Origin: Sutterella sp. UBA1442
GTDB lineage: Bacteria; Pseudomonadota; Gammaproteobacteria; Burkholderiales; Burkholderiaceae_F
Assembly (NCBI GenBank): GCA_002329575.1
Contig: DCTK01000088.1
Span: forward strand, 12,456-25,646
Reading direction: 5' to 3'
Length of the DNA stretch: 13,191 bases
Shown here one piece after another: positions 6,702-13,191 of this stretch (positions within the stretch are counted from its first letter, which is position 1; the number at the start of each line of letters is the position of its first letter). The translations under genes were made by a program, and so were the position numbers. The notes under the pieces were generated by a model. It had not been told where the DNA came from. It saw nothing but the letters and a program-made list of their open reading frames with translations, and did not search any database.

Positions 6702-8408
6702 TTAATGAATATTTCTCAACAATTCTCGAGCCAGTTTTTCCGCCTCAAACATGTTATCGACCATGTTGCGACCGAGTGTTTGAGCAATACCCGTGCGTTG
6801 CAATTGACGCAGGGTGTGATCGGTTGCACCGCAAATGATCAACTCAAAATTACGACGTTTTAAAGCGCGCATGTAGGTAGAGATGATATCCATGGCGGAG
6901 TTATCGATATTCATGAGGCTTGTGCAGTTAAAGATCACCACTTTGTTGGCATTGTGAGCCGTGATGCGCTTCGGATCGGTCACATGATTGAGCTTGGAGA
7001 CAGAACCGAAGAAAAGCGAACCTTGTAAGCGCCATGCTTCAATGCCTTCAGGGCAATCAGCCGATAACGTCATGGGGGTGACCTTCGTGAGCGTATTCAT
7101 ACGATAGATGAAGAACAAGCACGAGATGAGTAACCCCACTTCGACGGCTACCGTCAAGTCAAAGATAACCGTCAGGAAGAACGTGGCAAGCAACGTGACC
7201 TTGTAGGACATCGTCATATGGCGCAAGCGCTTGAATTCAGCCCAGTTACCCATGTTGGAGGCCACAAAGAACAAGATCGCAGAAAGCGCAGCTAACGGGA
7301 TGTTCGAGGCCAATGGGGCAGCTATCAGCACGATGACAAGCAATGTGATTGCGTGCACGACGCCGGAAATCGGTGAGACGGCACCGCTTTTAATATTGGT
7401 AACCGTACGAGCAATCGTGCCAGTGGCTGGAATGCCGCCGAAGAACGGAACGATGATGTTGGCAACCCCTTGCCCCATAAGTTCTTGGTTGGGGTTGTGG
7501 CGATCGTCGGTCAAAGTGTCAGCCACGCGTGCGCACAGCAAAGATTCAATCGCGCCTAAAAGAGCAATGGTGATCATCGGGCCGACGAGATTGCGAATGT
7601 TTTGCCAGTCAAATGTGGGCACTTGCAAATCAGGCAAGGTTTGCGGAATGCCGCCGAATTTGCTGCCGATTGTTTCGACCGGGAGGTTAAAGCTTGTGAC
7701 GGCAATCGTCGAGAGCGCCAAAACTATCACTGTTCCCGGAATTTTCGCCAACCAACGACGCCATTGAGCAACGCGCGTCGAGGTGTTATTAGGCCAGAAC
7801 TTAACAATGGCAAAGGAGAATAAGGCAATGCTTAGCGCATACCAGTTAACGGTGTGGATGTGATGGTAGATCGCATCCATTTGTCCGAAAAAGTCTGCCG
7901 GCATCTTATCGATTTGCAAACCGAGGAAATCCTTAACCTGCGACAGGCCGATGAGTACGGCAATACCGTTTGTGAAACCGATCACGATGGAAATCGGAAT
8001 AAAACGAATGAGATTACCGATTTTTAGCAACCCCATCAGGAAAAGCAAGATCCCGCTACCGATTGTGGCAATCATCAAATTGGCCAGACCGTAGTTGGCG
8101 ATAATGCCGTAAATAATAACGATAAAAGCGCCGGCTGGACCGCCGATTTGAACACGACAACCGCCTAAAATGGCAATCAAAAAGCCGGCAATGATTGACG
8201 TGTAAATACCGGCTTCAGGCGTAACACCCGAAGCAATGGCAAAAGCCATAGCCAGCGGCAGGGCCACCATGCCGACAGTTAAGCCAGAACTGATGTCGCG
8301 GGCAAGATTTTTACCGTTGTAGTGACCGATTAAGTCGAAACTGGCTGGGTGAAAAGGCTCAAACGGAGCATTGTGCAGCGCAGATTTGAGACGTTGGACG
8401 ATGGACAT
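6702..8408 (-). CDS. SulP family anion transporter with STAS domain
   Basis: A 568-residue inner-membrane anion permease of the SulP/SLC26 family, whose bacterial members move sulfate, bicarbonate or dicarboxylates. The N-terminal membrane part (about 40-440) has many hydrophobic helices and carries the family signatures GLTVGMVALPLAMAFA (42-57) and PEAGIYTSIIAGF (64-76), plus VQIGGPAGAF (87-95) in the substrate-site region. The cytoplasmic STAS domain (about 450-568) contains the loop NCTSLMNIDNSAMDII (504-519). The length is normal. The ATG at 8406-8408 has only a weak purine-rich GAAAAGAAA upstream. The gene is a single unit: the metG terminator lies just upstream and its own terminator downstream. 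The transported anion cannot be assigned from sequence. Confidence 0.92.
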   Translation of the reverse strand: MSIVQRLKSALHNAPFEPFHPASFDLIGHYNGKNLARDISSGLTVGMVALPLAMAFAIASGVTPEAGIYTSIIAGFLIAILGGCRVQIGGPAGAFIVIIYGIIANYGLANLMIATIGSGILLFLMGLLKIGNLIRFIPISIVIGFTNGIAVLIGLSQVKDFLGLQIDKMPADFFGQMDAIYHHIHTVNWYALSIALFSFAIVKFWPNNTSTRVAQWRRWLAKIPGTVIVLALSTIAVTSFNLPVETIGSKFGGIPQTLPDLQVPTFDWQNIRNLVGPMITIALLGAIESLLCARVADTLTDDRHNPNQELMGQGVANIIVPFFGGIPATGTIARTVTNIKSGAVSPISGVVHAITLLVIVLIAAPLASNIPLAALSAILFFVASNMGNWAEFKRLRHMTMSYKVTLLATFFLTVIFDLTVAVEVGLLISCLFFIYRMNTLTKVTPMTLSADCPEGIEAWRLQGSLFFGSVSKLNHVTDPKRITAHNANKVVIFNCTSLMNIDNSAMDIISTYMRALKRRNFELIICGATDHTLRQLQRTGIAQTLGRNMVDNMFEAEKLARELLRNIH

Positions 8409-8436
8409 TTTCTTTTCGAGAAAGAGTTGTTTCTAA

Positions 8437-8464
8437 CGTGTAAACACCGATTTCAAAATGGCAA
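8437..8464 (-). promoter_or_regulatory. Weak candidate promoter of the SulP gene
   Basis: On the minus strand TTGCCA (8464 to 8459; five of six matches to TTGACA) is followed after 16 bp by TACACG (8442 to 8437), a poor -10. It lies immediately downstream of the metG terminator and about 30 bp before the SulP start, so position favours it more than sequence does. Confidence 0.28.
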
Positions 8465-8495
8465 AAAACAGTTGGCTGATCAGCCAACTGTTTTT
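8464..8495. terminator. Perfect palindromic terminator downstream of metG
   Basis: A perfectly self-complementary stretch centred between 8479 and 8480: five A/T pairs, then CAGTTGGCTGA and its complement. With a small TGATCA apex it makes a stem of up to 16 bp flanked by A and T tracts on either side. On the minus strand it lies 35 bp past the metG stop and ends in a run of T, so it terminates metG; it would work on the other strand too. Confidence 0.87.
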
Positions 8496-8530
8496 AATAC
8501 TAAAAGTGCCGAGCGTATTGTAATGAAATG

Positions 8531-10585
8531 TTAGTGTAAACGCATCCCGGGTTCGGCACCGGTCTGAGGTTCAAGGATATAGAGTCCTTTTTTCTCCGAG
8601 GCGTCACTGGCTGACAAAAGCATGCCTTCACTGACGCCAAAGCGCATCTTGCGAGGAGCAAGGTTGGCAATGACGACAGTAAGTTTGCCTTCCAAGTCCT
8701 TCGGATCATACCAAGCTTTAATACCCGAGAAGATATTGCGCGTACGTCCTTCGCCGATATCGACCGTCAAACGCAAAAGCTTGTCAGAACCTTCAACGGC
8801 CTCACATTTCACGATCTTGGCAACCCGAAGATCGAGTTTGTTAAAGTCATCAATCGTGACCGTTTCGGCGATGGCTTCGCCACCTGGCAACGGTTTTTCT
8901 TCGGGCTTGACTTCCGGCGCGCCCGGTACCAGTGCATCGAGTTGCTTGATATCGGCACGTTGCATTAAGTGCTTGAAGGCAGAAATCGGAGATTCGGGGG
9001 ATAACACGCGATCGGCCGTATCCCAGGTGAGTTCTCCGCAATTTAAGAATGCCTCAACATTGGCAGCTGTTGCCGGCAACACGGGCTTGAGCATCAAGGT
9101 CAAAAGACGGAATGCTTCAAGTGCAACGGAGCAAACGCGGTGCAAATCGGTCTTCTTATCTTCAGACTTGGCCAATTCCCAAGGTTTTTCACGATCAACG
9201 TATTCGTTAACAACATCGGTCAAGTCCATGACGATGCGAAGCGCCTTGGCATATTCGCGATCATTGAAAAGCGAGGCGACTTCGGCCACTTTGTCGCGAA
9301 GCGTGGTGACGATGGCATCATCGGCAATACCGTCGGCGACACGACCTTCGAAACGCTTGAAAATGAATCCGGCGGCACGGCTGGCGATGTTGACGTATTT
9401 ACCGATCAAATCGGAATTCACACGAGCCAAGAAGTCGTTTTTGCTGAAGTCGACGTCATCATTGGTGCGGCCCATCTTGGCGGCCAAGTAGTAGCGCAGC
9501 CATTCAGGGTTCATGCCCAGCTCCAAGTATTTCAAGGGGCTGATACCCGTGCCGCGGCTCTTACTCATTTTGCGACCGTCAACCGTCATGAAGCCGTGCA
9601 CAAAGACGTTATCGGGCACTCGGTACGGTTGACCGGCAAAGTGAAGCATGGCAGGCCAGAAAAGCGTGTGGAAGTACACGATATCTTTGCCGATAAAGTG
9701 AATTTGTTCGGTCTTTTCTTCGCTGAGGAATTTCCAGAAATCAAAACCAACTTTGGCAGCGTAGTTCTTCAAACTGGCCAAGTAGCCTACCGGGGCATCT
9801 AACCACACGTAGAAATACTTGCCCGGAGCATCAGGAATGGGGATGCCGAAGTAAGGGGCATCACGAGAGATATCCCAGTCGCCTAATTTACCGTCAGCCA
9901 ACCATTCTTCGTCCTTGGCGCGAATTTCCGGTTGAACACGATCGACACCGCTTTTGCCTTGACCGTGAACCCAGTCACGAAGGAAGGCCACGCAGGCCGG
10001 ATCCGACAAGCGGAAGAAATAGTGCGTCGAGGTGCGAAGTTCGGGCTTGGCACCGGATAAGGCCGAGAAGGGATTAATGAGCTCGGTGGGCGAATAAACG
10101 GCACCGCATTTTTCACAGTTGTCGCCCTATTGGTCTTCGGCGCCACACTTAGGACACGTCCCCTTGATGAAACGGTCAGCCAAGAACATTTCTTTGACCG
10201 GATCGTAGAACTGTTCGATGTCTTTTGTATAAATCAAACCGGCGGCTTTTAAGCGACGGTAGATGTCTTGAGACAGTTCAACGTTTTCTTCGCTGTCGGT
10301 CGAGTACCAGTGGTCGAATTTGATGTGAAAGCCGTCCAAGTATTGTTTGCGACCGGCGGCAATGCGTGCCACGAATTCCTGTGGAGTGATGCCTTCTTTT
10401 TGAGCAGCAATCATCATCGGTGCGCCGTGTGTATCGTCAGCGCCGACAAAGTGTACGGTGTGACCGTACATGCGTTGCGCACGCACCCAGATGTCGGCTT
10501 GAATGTATTCCATAATATGACCAATATGGAAATGCCCGTTAGCATAGGGCAAAGCGGTCGTGACGAAAATTTGGCGTTTTTGCAT
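8531..10585 (-). CDS. metG: Methionine-tRNA ligase, interrupted by one in-frame TAG
   Basis: Charges tRNA-Met with methionine in the cytoplasm and is essential for translation. The frame spans 684 codons, close to the usual length of long bacterial MetRS. Domains in order: Rossmann fold with HFHIGH (18-23); zinc knuckle CPKC (144-147) and CEKC (157-160); KMSKS (339-343); anticodon-binding helices; and a C-terminal EMAP/Trbp111-like tRNA-binding domain (about 577-684, starting [16 protein letters not shown]). Codon 153 is TAG (10127-10129), between AEDQ and GDNCEKC, where the family has tyrosine (DQYGDNC). No frameshift is present; both sides continue in register. As written, translation gives a 152-residue fragment lacking KMSKS and the anticodon domain. 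The start at 10585 ([17 protein letters not shown]) matches the family. An in-frame start at 10648 would add 21 hydrophobic residues and lies upstream of the likely promoter. A sequencing error is the simplest explanation. Confidence 0.93.
10127..10129 (-). other. metG: In-frame amber codon inside metG
   Basis: The plus strand reads CTA, giving TAG on the coding strand at codon 153. A single base change at 10127 (C to G or A on the plus strand) would restore TAC or TAT, the tyrosine expected in the conserved DQYGDNC segment. The flanking codons on both sides match the family. Confidence 0.95.
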
Positions 10586-10628
10586 GATTTTGTCGCTCAA
10601 TAGCAAAGTAAGTGAAACAAAAAAAAGA

Positions 10629-10637
10629 ATTTTAGCA
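10629..10637 (-). promoter_or_regulatory. Extended -10 promoter element of metG
   Basis: TGCTAAAAT on the minus strand (10637 to 10629) is an extended -10 (TGnTAnAAT type) with five of six matches in the hexamer. No strong -35 is visible, as is common for extended -10 promoters. It lies 44 bp upstream of the metG ATG at 10585 and inside the longer frame that begins at 10648, which supports the shorter start. Confidence 0.5.
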
Positions 10638-11042
10638 AATGCAATCATGACTTAGCTGAGCAAAAGTCGCTATAGCAGGGTTAATCGTTCAAAGGCTCGA
10701 AGAACGCTGAACGAGAAGATTGGTTTTGAAAATTTCGACCCCGTTGTTTTGTTCGTATTTAGGTACTGGTGATATAAAGTAGATGGTAAAAGTTGGTTGG
10801 CTATTGAAACAGTAACTATGACAGAAAGCTTTTATTCGCAAAGTACCTTCCCCACGCAGATATGAGGTATTTTCAACATTATGTTCGAAAAAAAGACTGA
10901 TGAAGCCCAAAAGTAAAATGAAAGTAAGCACCGGTGATAAATGAGTTATAACAACGTTGTAATTCCGGCTATGTACCTGTCCAATGATAGGTGTTTTGAT
11001 TTTGTTTCAGGGATGATAGTTTTGAAATTAGTCCCTTTTAGC

Positions 11043-11072
11043 TTGAGCTTAAACGCAAAAAATCGGACAATA
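11043..11072 (+). promoter_or_regulatory. Weak candidate promoter of apbC
   Basis: TTGAGC (11043-11048) and ACAATA (11067-11072) are separated by 18 bp. Both are partial matches to the sigma-70 elements. The position, about 28 bp before the GTG start and just upstream of an AGGAG ribosome site, is suitable. Confidence 0.35.
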
Positions 11073-11099
11073 TGCTTCTACGTTATCCAGGAGCATACA

Positions 11100-12170
11100 G
11101 TGAATACTAAAGAACAAATTCTCGAAATTTTAAAAACAGTCGTTGATCCGCGACTCGGTTGCGATTACGTTTCTGCACGCATGGTTAAGGTATCTGACGA
11201 TGCTCAAGAGGCGCAAATTCTTTTGGGCTATCCGGCCAAAAACGTGATTGATGAAGTCAGAGCACAGGTTCAGGCCGCTTTCGACAAAGCTGGTCTTGTC
11301 GTTAAATTGGATGTGAAGCAACACATTGTGGCGCATGCCGTGCAACGCACTTTAAAGGTCTTGCCTAACGTTAAAAATATCATTGCAGTTGCCAGTGGCA
11401 AAGGCGGTGTGGGTAAAAGCACGGTTGCGGCTAATTTGGCATTGGCATTGTCTGCTCAAGGAGCCAAGGTTGGTGTGTTGGACGCTGATATTTACGGACC
11501 GAGTCAACCGATGATGTTGGGTGCTCAAGGTCGTCCCATCTCCAATGACGGTCAAAACATGTTTCCGGTCGTATCCCTCGGTCTGGAGATCAATTCCATC
11601 GGTTTTCTCATTGATGCCGATGAACCGATGATTTGGCGCGGTCCTTTGGTTGCGCAAGCCTTAACGCAACTTTTAATGCAAACCAAATGGGGCGATTTGG
11701 ACTATTTGGTTATTGATATGCCGCCGGGTACGGGGGATATTCAATTAACGCTTTCTCAAACTGTGCCGGTGACCGGCGCGGTGATCGTGACCACGCCGCA
11801 AGACATTGCGCTTTTGGATGCCCAAAAAGGCCTTCGCATGTTCAATAAAGTCAACGTTCCCGTCTTGGGTGTTGTGGAAAACATGGCGATGTTTGTTTGT
11901 CCGAAGTGCGGTCATTTGGAACATATTTTTGGTCAAGGTGGCGCTGAGCGATTAAGTCGCACCTATGGGTGTGAAGTATTGGGGCACTTGCCGTTACAGA
12001 CGTCCATTCGTGAGAAAGCGGACTCGGGAGAACCGACGGTAATTGGCGAGCCTGAGAGCGAAGCCGCGAAGATTTATCGCGATATCGCCATTAAGGCGGC
12101 CTGTGCCATTGCAAAAACGGCCAAGGACATGAGTTTGAAGATGCCGACCGTGAAGGTGGAGAAGAACTAA
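11100..12170 (+). CDS. apbC: Fe-S cluster carrier ATPase ApbC/Mrp (NBP35 family)
   Basis: A 356-residue P-loop ATPase that binds and delivers iron-sulfur clusters in the cytoplasm. The N-terminal MIP18/DUF59-like domain (about 1-80) is followed by the NTPase domain: deviant Walker A SGKGGVGKST (99-108), LDADIYGPSQP (117-127), DMPPGTGD (206-213), and the CPKC pair Cys257/Cys260 in MFVCPKCGH that binds a bridging cluster in the dimer. The length fits ApbC. The start is the GTG at 11100, because AGGAG sits 6 bp upstream at 11089-11093 and the protein then begins NTKEQILEILKTVVDP, as in the family. The open frame reaches back to 10941, but that part is AT-rich and unlike the family. It is followed one base later by the hydrolase gene, so the two are translationally coupled. 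Confidence 0.93.
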   Translation: MNTKEQILEILKTVVDPRLGCDYVSARMVKVSDDAQEAQILLGYPAKNVIDEVRAQVQAAFDKAGLVVKLDVKQHIVAHAVQRTLKVLPNVKNIIAVASGKGGVGKSTVAANLALALSAQGAKVGVLDADIYGPSQPMMLGAQGRPISNDGQNMFPVVSLGLEINSIGFLIDADEPMIWRGPLVAQALTQLLMQTKWGDLDYLVIDMPPGTGDIQLTLSQTVPVTGAVIVTTPQDIALLDAQKGLRMFNKVNVPVLGVVENMAMFVCPKCGHLEHIFGQGGAERLSRTYGCEVLGHLPLQTSIREKADSGEPTVIGEPESEAAKIYRDIAIKAACAIAKTAKDMSLKMPTVKVEKN

Positions 12171-12171
12171 A

Positions 12172-13158
12172 ATGCCCCTCGTTCAACCCGATTATGTTGC
12201 GCCGCATTGGCTTTCGGGCCCGCAGTTGCAAACAATCGTTGCGGCCAAAATTTGTAAAAAACCGAAAATGACGTACCGTCGTGAGCGTTGGGAAACGCCC
12301 GATGACGATTTCATTGATGTGGATTGGGCTACGCCGGAGCCGGCCGACCCTAAGGCCTCCGTGCTTGTGCATTTCCACGGACTTGAGGGTAGCTCCCGTA
12401 GTCACTATGCATTAGCTTTAATGCACGAGACTGCTTCGCGCGGCTGGCGCGGTTGCGTGGCACACTTCAGAAGTTGCTCGGGTGAAATAAATCGGAAGGC
12501 CAGGGCGTATTACGCTGGTGATATTGATGAAGTACAGTGGGTGCTTGAAACGGTTAAAGCCCGCTATCCGCAGGCGCCTTTGTATGCTGTCGGGGTTTCG
12601 CTCGGTGGTAACCAACTGTCACTGTTTTGCGGGAAAAGGGCCGATAAGGCGGCTTCATTACTGACGGCAGCTGCAAGCATCGCTGCTCCTGTGGACTTGG
12701 TTGCGGGCAGCAATCTCTTGCGGTACGGCTTCAATCGTGTTTACTCGTCGGTCTTTTTAAATAGCCTTATTCCGAAAGTGCTTCAAAAGTGTAAGACAAT
12801 GCCCGAGCTTGCTGCCAAAATTGACGTCAACGCCGTTCGTAAATGCAAAAATTTCTACGACTTTGATTCGATTTACACTGCGCCGGCCCATGGCTTTAAA
12901 AGCGCAATGGAGTACTGGACAACATGTTCGGCTAAGCCTTGGTTGAAGTACATTAAGGTGCCGTTTTTGCTCATGAATGCTAAAAACGATCCGTTTTTGC
13001 CTGAGTGGGCGTTGCCGACGCTGGCCGATGTCTCTGAGAACGTTTGGTTGGATCAACCCGCAGAAGGCGGTCACGTGGGCTTTCCTACCGGTTCGCCTCC
13101 GGGTGAAGTGACTTATTTGCCTAAACGCATCTTTCGATTTTTCACAGAACGTACTTGA
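12172..13158 (+). CDS. YheT-type alpha/beta hydrolase
   Basis: A 328-residue cytoplasmic hydrolase of the YheT/ABHD1-3-like group (COG0429 type). Visible features are the oxyanion-region HFHGLEGSSRSHY (67-79), the RSCSGEINR segment (100-108) in the position where this family has a conserved RGCSG-like turn, the nucleophile elbow GVSLGGN with Ser143, the acid Asp273 in KNDPFLP, and the catalytic His301 in GGHVGF. All three triad residues are present and the length is normal. The natural substrate of bacterial members is not well defined; esterase activity on short esters is expected. The ATG at 12172 follows the apbC stop by one base, with GGAG about 12 bp upstream inside apbC. It ends in TGA, overlapping an ATG (TGATG) at the right edge. 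Confidence 0.88.
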   Translation: MPLVQPDYVAPHWLSGPQLQTIVAAKICKKPKMTYRRERWETPDDDFIDVDWATPEPADPKASVLVHFHGLEGSSRSHYALALMHETASRGWRGCVAHFRSCSGEINRKARAYYAGDIDEVQWVLETVKARYPQAPLYAVGVSLGGNQLSLFCGKRADKAASLLTAAASIAAPVDLVAGSNLLRYGFNRVYSSVFLNSLIPKVLQKCKTMPELAAKIDVNAVRKCKNFYDFDSIYTAPAHGFKSAMEYWTTCSAKPWLKYIKVPFLLMNAKNDPFLPEWALPTLADVSENVWLDQPAEGGHVGFPTGSPPGEVTYLPKRIFRFFTERT

Positions 13159-13164
13159 TGGAGA

Positions 13165-13191
13165 AAATCACGCCGTTGAGTAACCTCAACG
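13165..13191 (+). terminator. Probable terminator hairpin cut by the window edge
   Basis: CGTTGAG (13174-13180) and CTCAACG (13185-13191) pair perfectly around the loop TAAC, and the window stops at the last paired base. The A-rich flank to the left (AAAATCACGC) would extend the stem if the next bases are GCGTGATTTT, as in the other terminators here. The same bases could instead be the start of an overlapping gene (TGATG, MEKITPLSNLN), which is less likely. Confidence 0.5.

Larger units (their letters stand above)
10586..11099. other. AT-rich intergenic stretch without a recognisable gene
   Basis: This 514-bp gap holds the metG promoter side at its left end and the apbC leader at its right end. 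The middle is clearly more AT-rich than the neighbouring genes: 22 G/C in 10741-10800 and 18 G/C in 10861-10920, against 35 in 9301-9360 inside metG. Short open frames exist (for example 80 codons on the minus strand from a GTG at 10931, with a hydrophobic start), but none has a ribosome site or a recognisable product. A perfect 10-bp palindrome ACAACGTTGT lies at 10951-10960. It may be a gene remnant or a long regulatory leader; nothing decides this. Confidence 0.5.

Noticed and set aside
7231..7767. A 178-codon plus-strand open frame opposite the SulP gene
   Set aside because: Antisense of conserved transmembrane coding sequence, with no ribosome site or motif.
8464..8495. The long perfect palindrome as a mobile-element end or attachment site
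   Set aside because: Its A/T-flanked stem right after a gene stop is fully explained as a bidirectional terminator; no transposase or duplicated flank is present.
8622..9491. A 289-codon plus-strand open frame opposite metG
   Set aside because: It is the antisense of metG, has low-complexity Ser/Ala-rich content, and no family motif; metG on the other strand is unmistakable.
9140..9802. A 220-codon plus-strand open frame opposite metG
   Set aside because: Antisense shadow of the KMSKS-containing part of metG, with no recognisable domain.
10127..10129. Pyrrolysine or a reassigned amber code as the reason for the metG TAG
   Set aside because: The position calls for a plain tyrosine, no pyl gene is in view, and phoB uses TAG as a normal stop in the same window.
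10586..10648. An N-terminal extension of MetG to an ATG at 10648
   Set aside because: The added 21 residues are hydrophobic and absent from MetRS proteins, and the likely extended -10 element lies within them.
10689..10931. An 80-codon minus-strand frame with a hydrophobic N-terminus
   Set aside because: It starts at a GTG without a ribosome site and ends in nothing recognisable; kept only as part of the unexplained gap.
10941..11099. An N-terminal extension of ApbC to an ATG at 10941
   Set aside because: The extra 53 residues are unlike the family, lie in AT-rich sequence, and the GTG at 11100 has a well-placed AGGAG.

Overview
The window (13,191 bp) looks like ordinary chromosome of a Gram-negative proteobacterium. 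The block pstB-phoU-phoB-phoR is the order usual in Burkholderiales, and the moderate GC content suggests a Sutterella/Parasutterella-like member. That placement is an inference from gene order and general protein style, not from a search. No rRNA, tRNA, CRISPR array, insertion sequence or prophage gene was recognised.

Layout. Bases 1-115 hold a strong hairpin and possibly the first 15 codons of a minus-strand gene leaving the left edge. A minus-strand phosphate block runs from 4854 down to 116: pstB (phosphate ABC transporter ATPase), phoU, phoB and phoR (two-component system), a terminator, then ppk2 (polyphosphate kinase 2). Upstream of pstB lies a well-formed Pho box of three half-sites spaced 11 bp apart. 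Diverging from pstB at 5056 is a PLP-dependent threonine aldolase-like gene on the plus strand. It ends at a shared terminator facing a minus-strand RidA-type gene (6141-6602). Next on the minus strand come a SulP anion transporter with a STAS domain (6702-8408) and metG (8531-10585). A 514-bp, AT-rich stretch without a recognisable gene (10586-11099) separates metG from a plus-strand pair, apbC/mrp (Fe-S carrier ATPase) and a YheT-type alpha/beta hydrolase. The window ends inside what looks like half of another terminator hairpin.

How the genes work together. PstB energises high-affinity phosphate uptake and, with PhoU, tells PhoR whether phosphate is sufficient. PhoR phosphorylates PhoB, and PhoB should bind the Pho box upstream of pstB, closing a feedback loop. 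PPK2 next door links this to polyphosphate metabolism. The pstS, pstC and pstA partners are not in the window. The remaining genes are housekeeping functions in separate short transcription units, most of them closed by clear hairpin terminators.

The strongest anomaly is a single in-frame TAG (10127-10129) inside the essential metG gene, exactly where the family has a conserved tyrosine between the two halves of its zinc knuckle. The frame is otherwise open over 684 codons. A sequencing or assembly error, or a recent nonsense mutation, is the simplest explanation. TAG is also used as the ordinary stop of phoB, which argues against a reassigned code. I did not find a convincing new biological system here.
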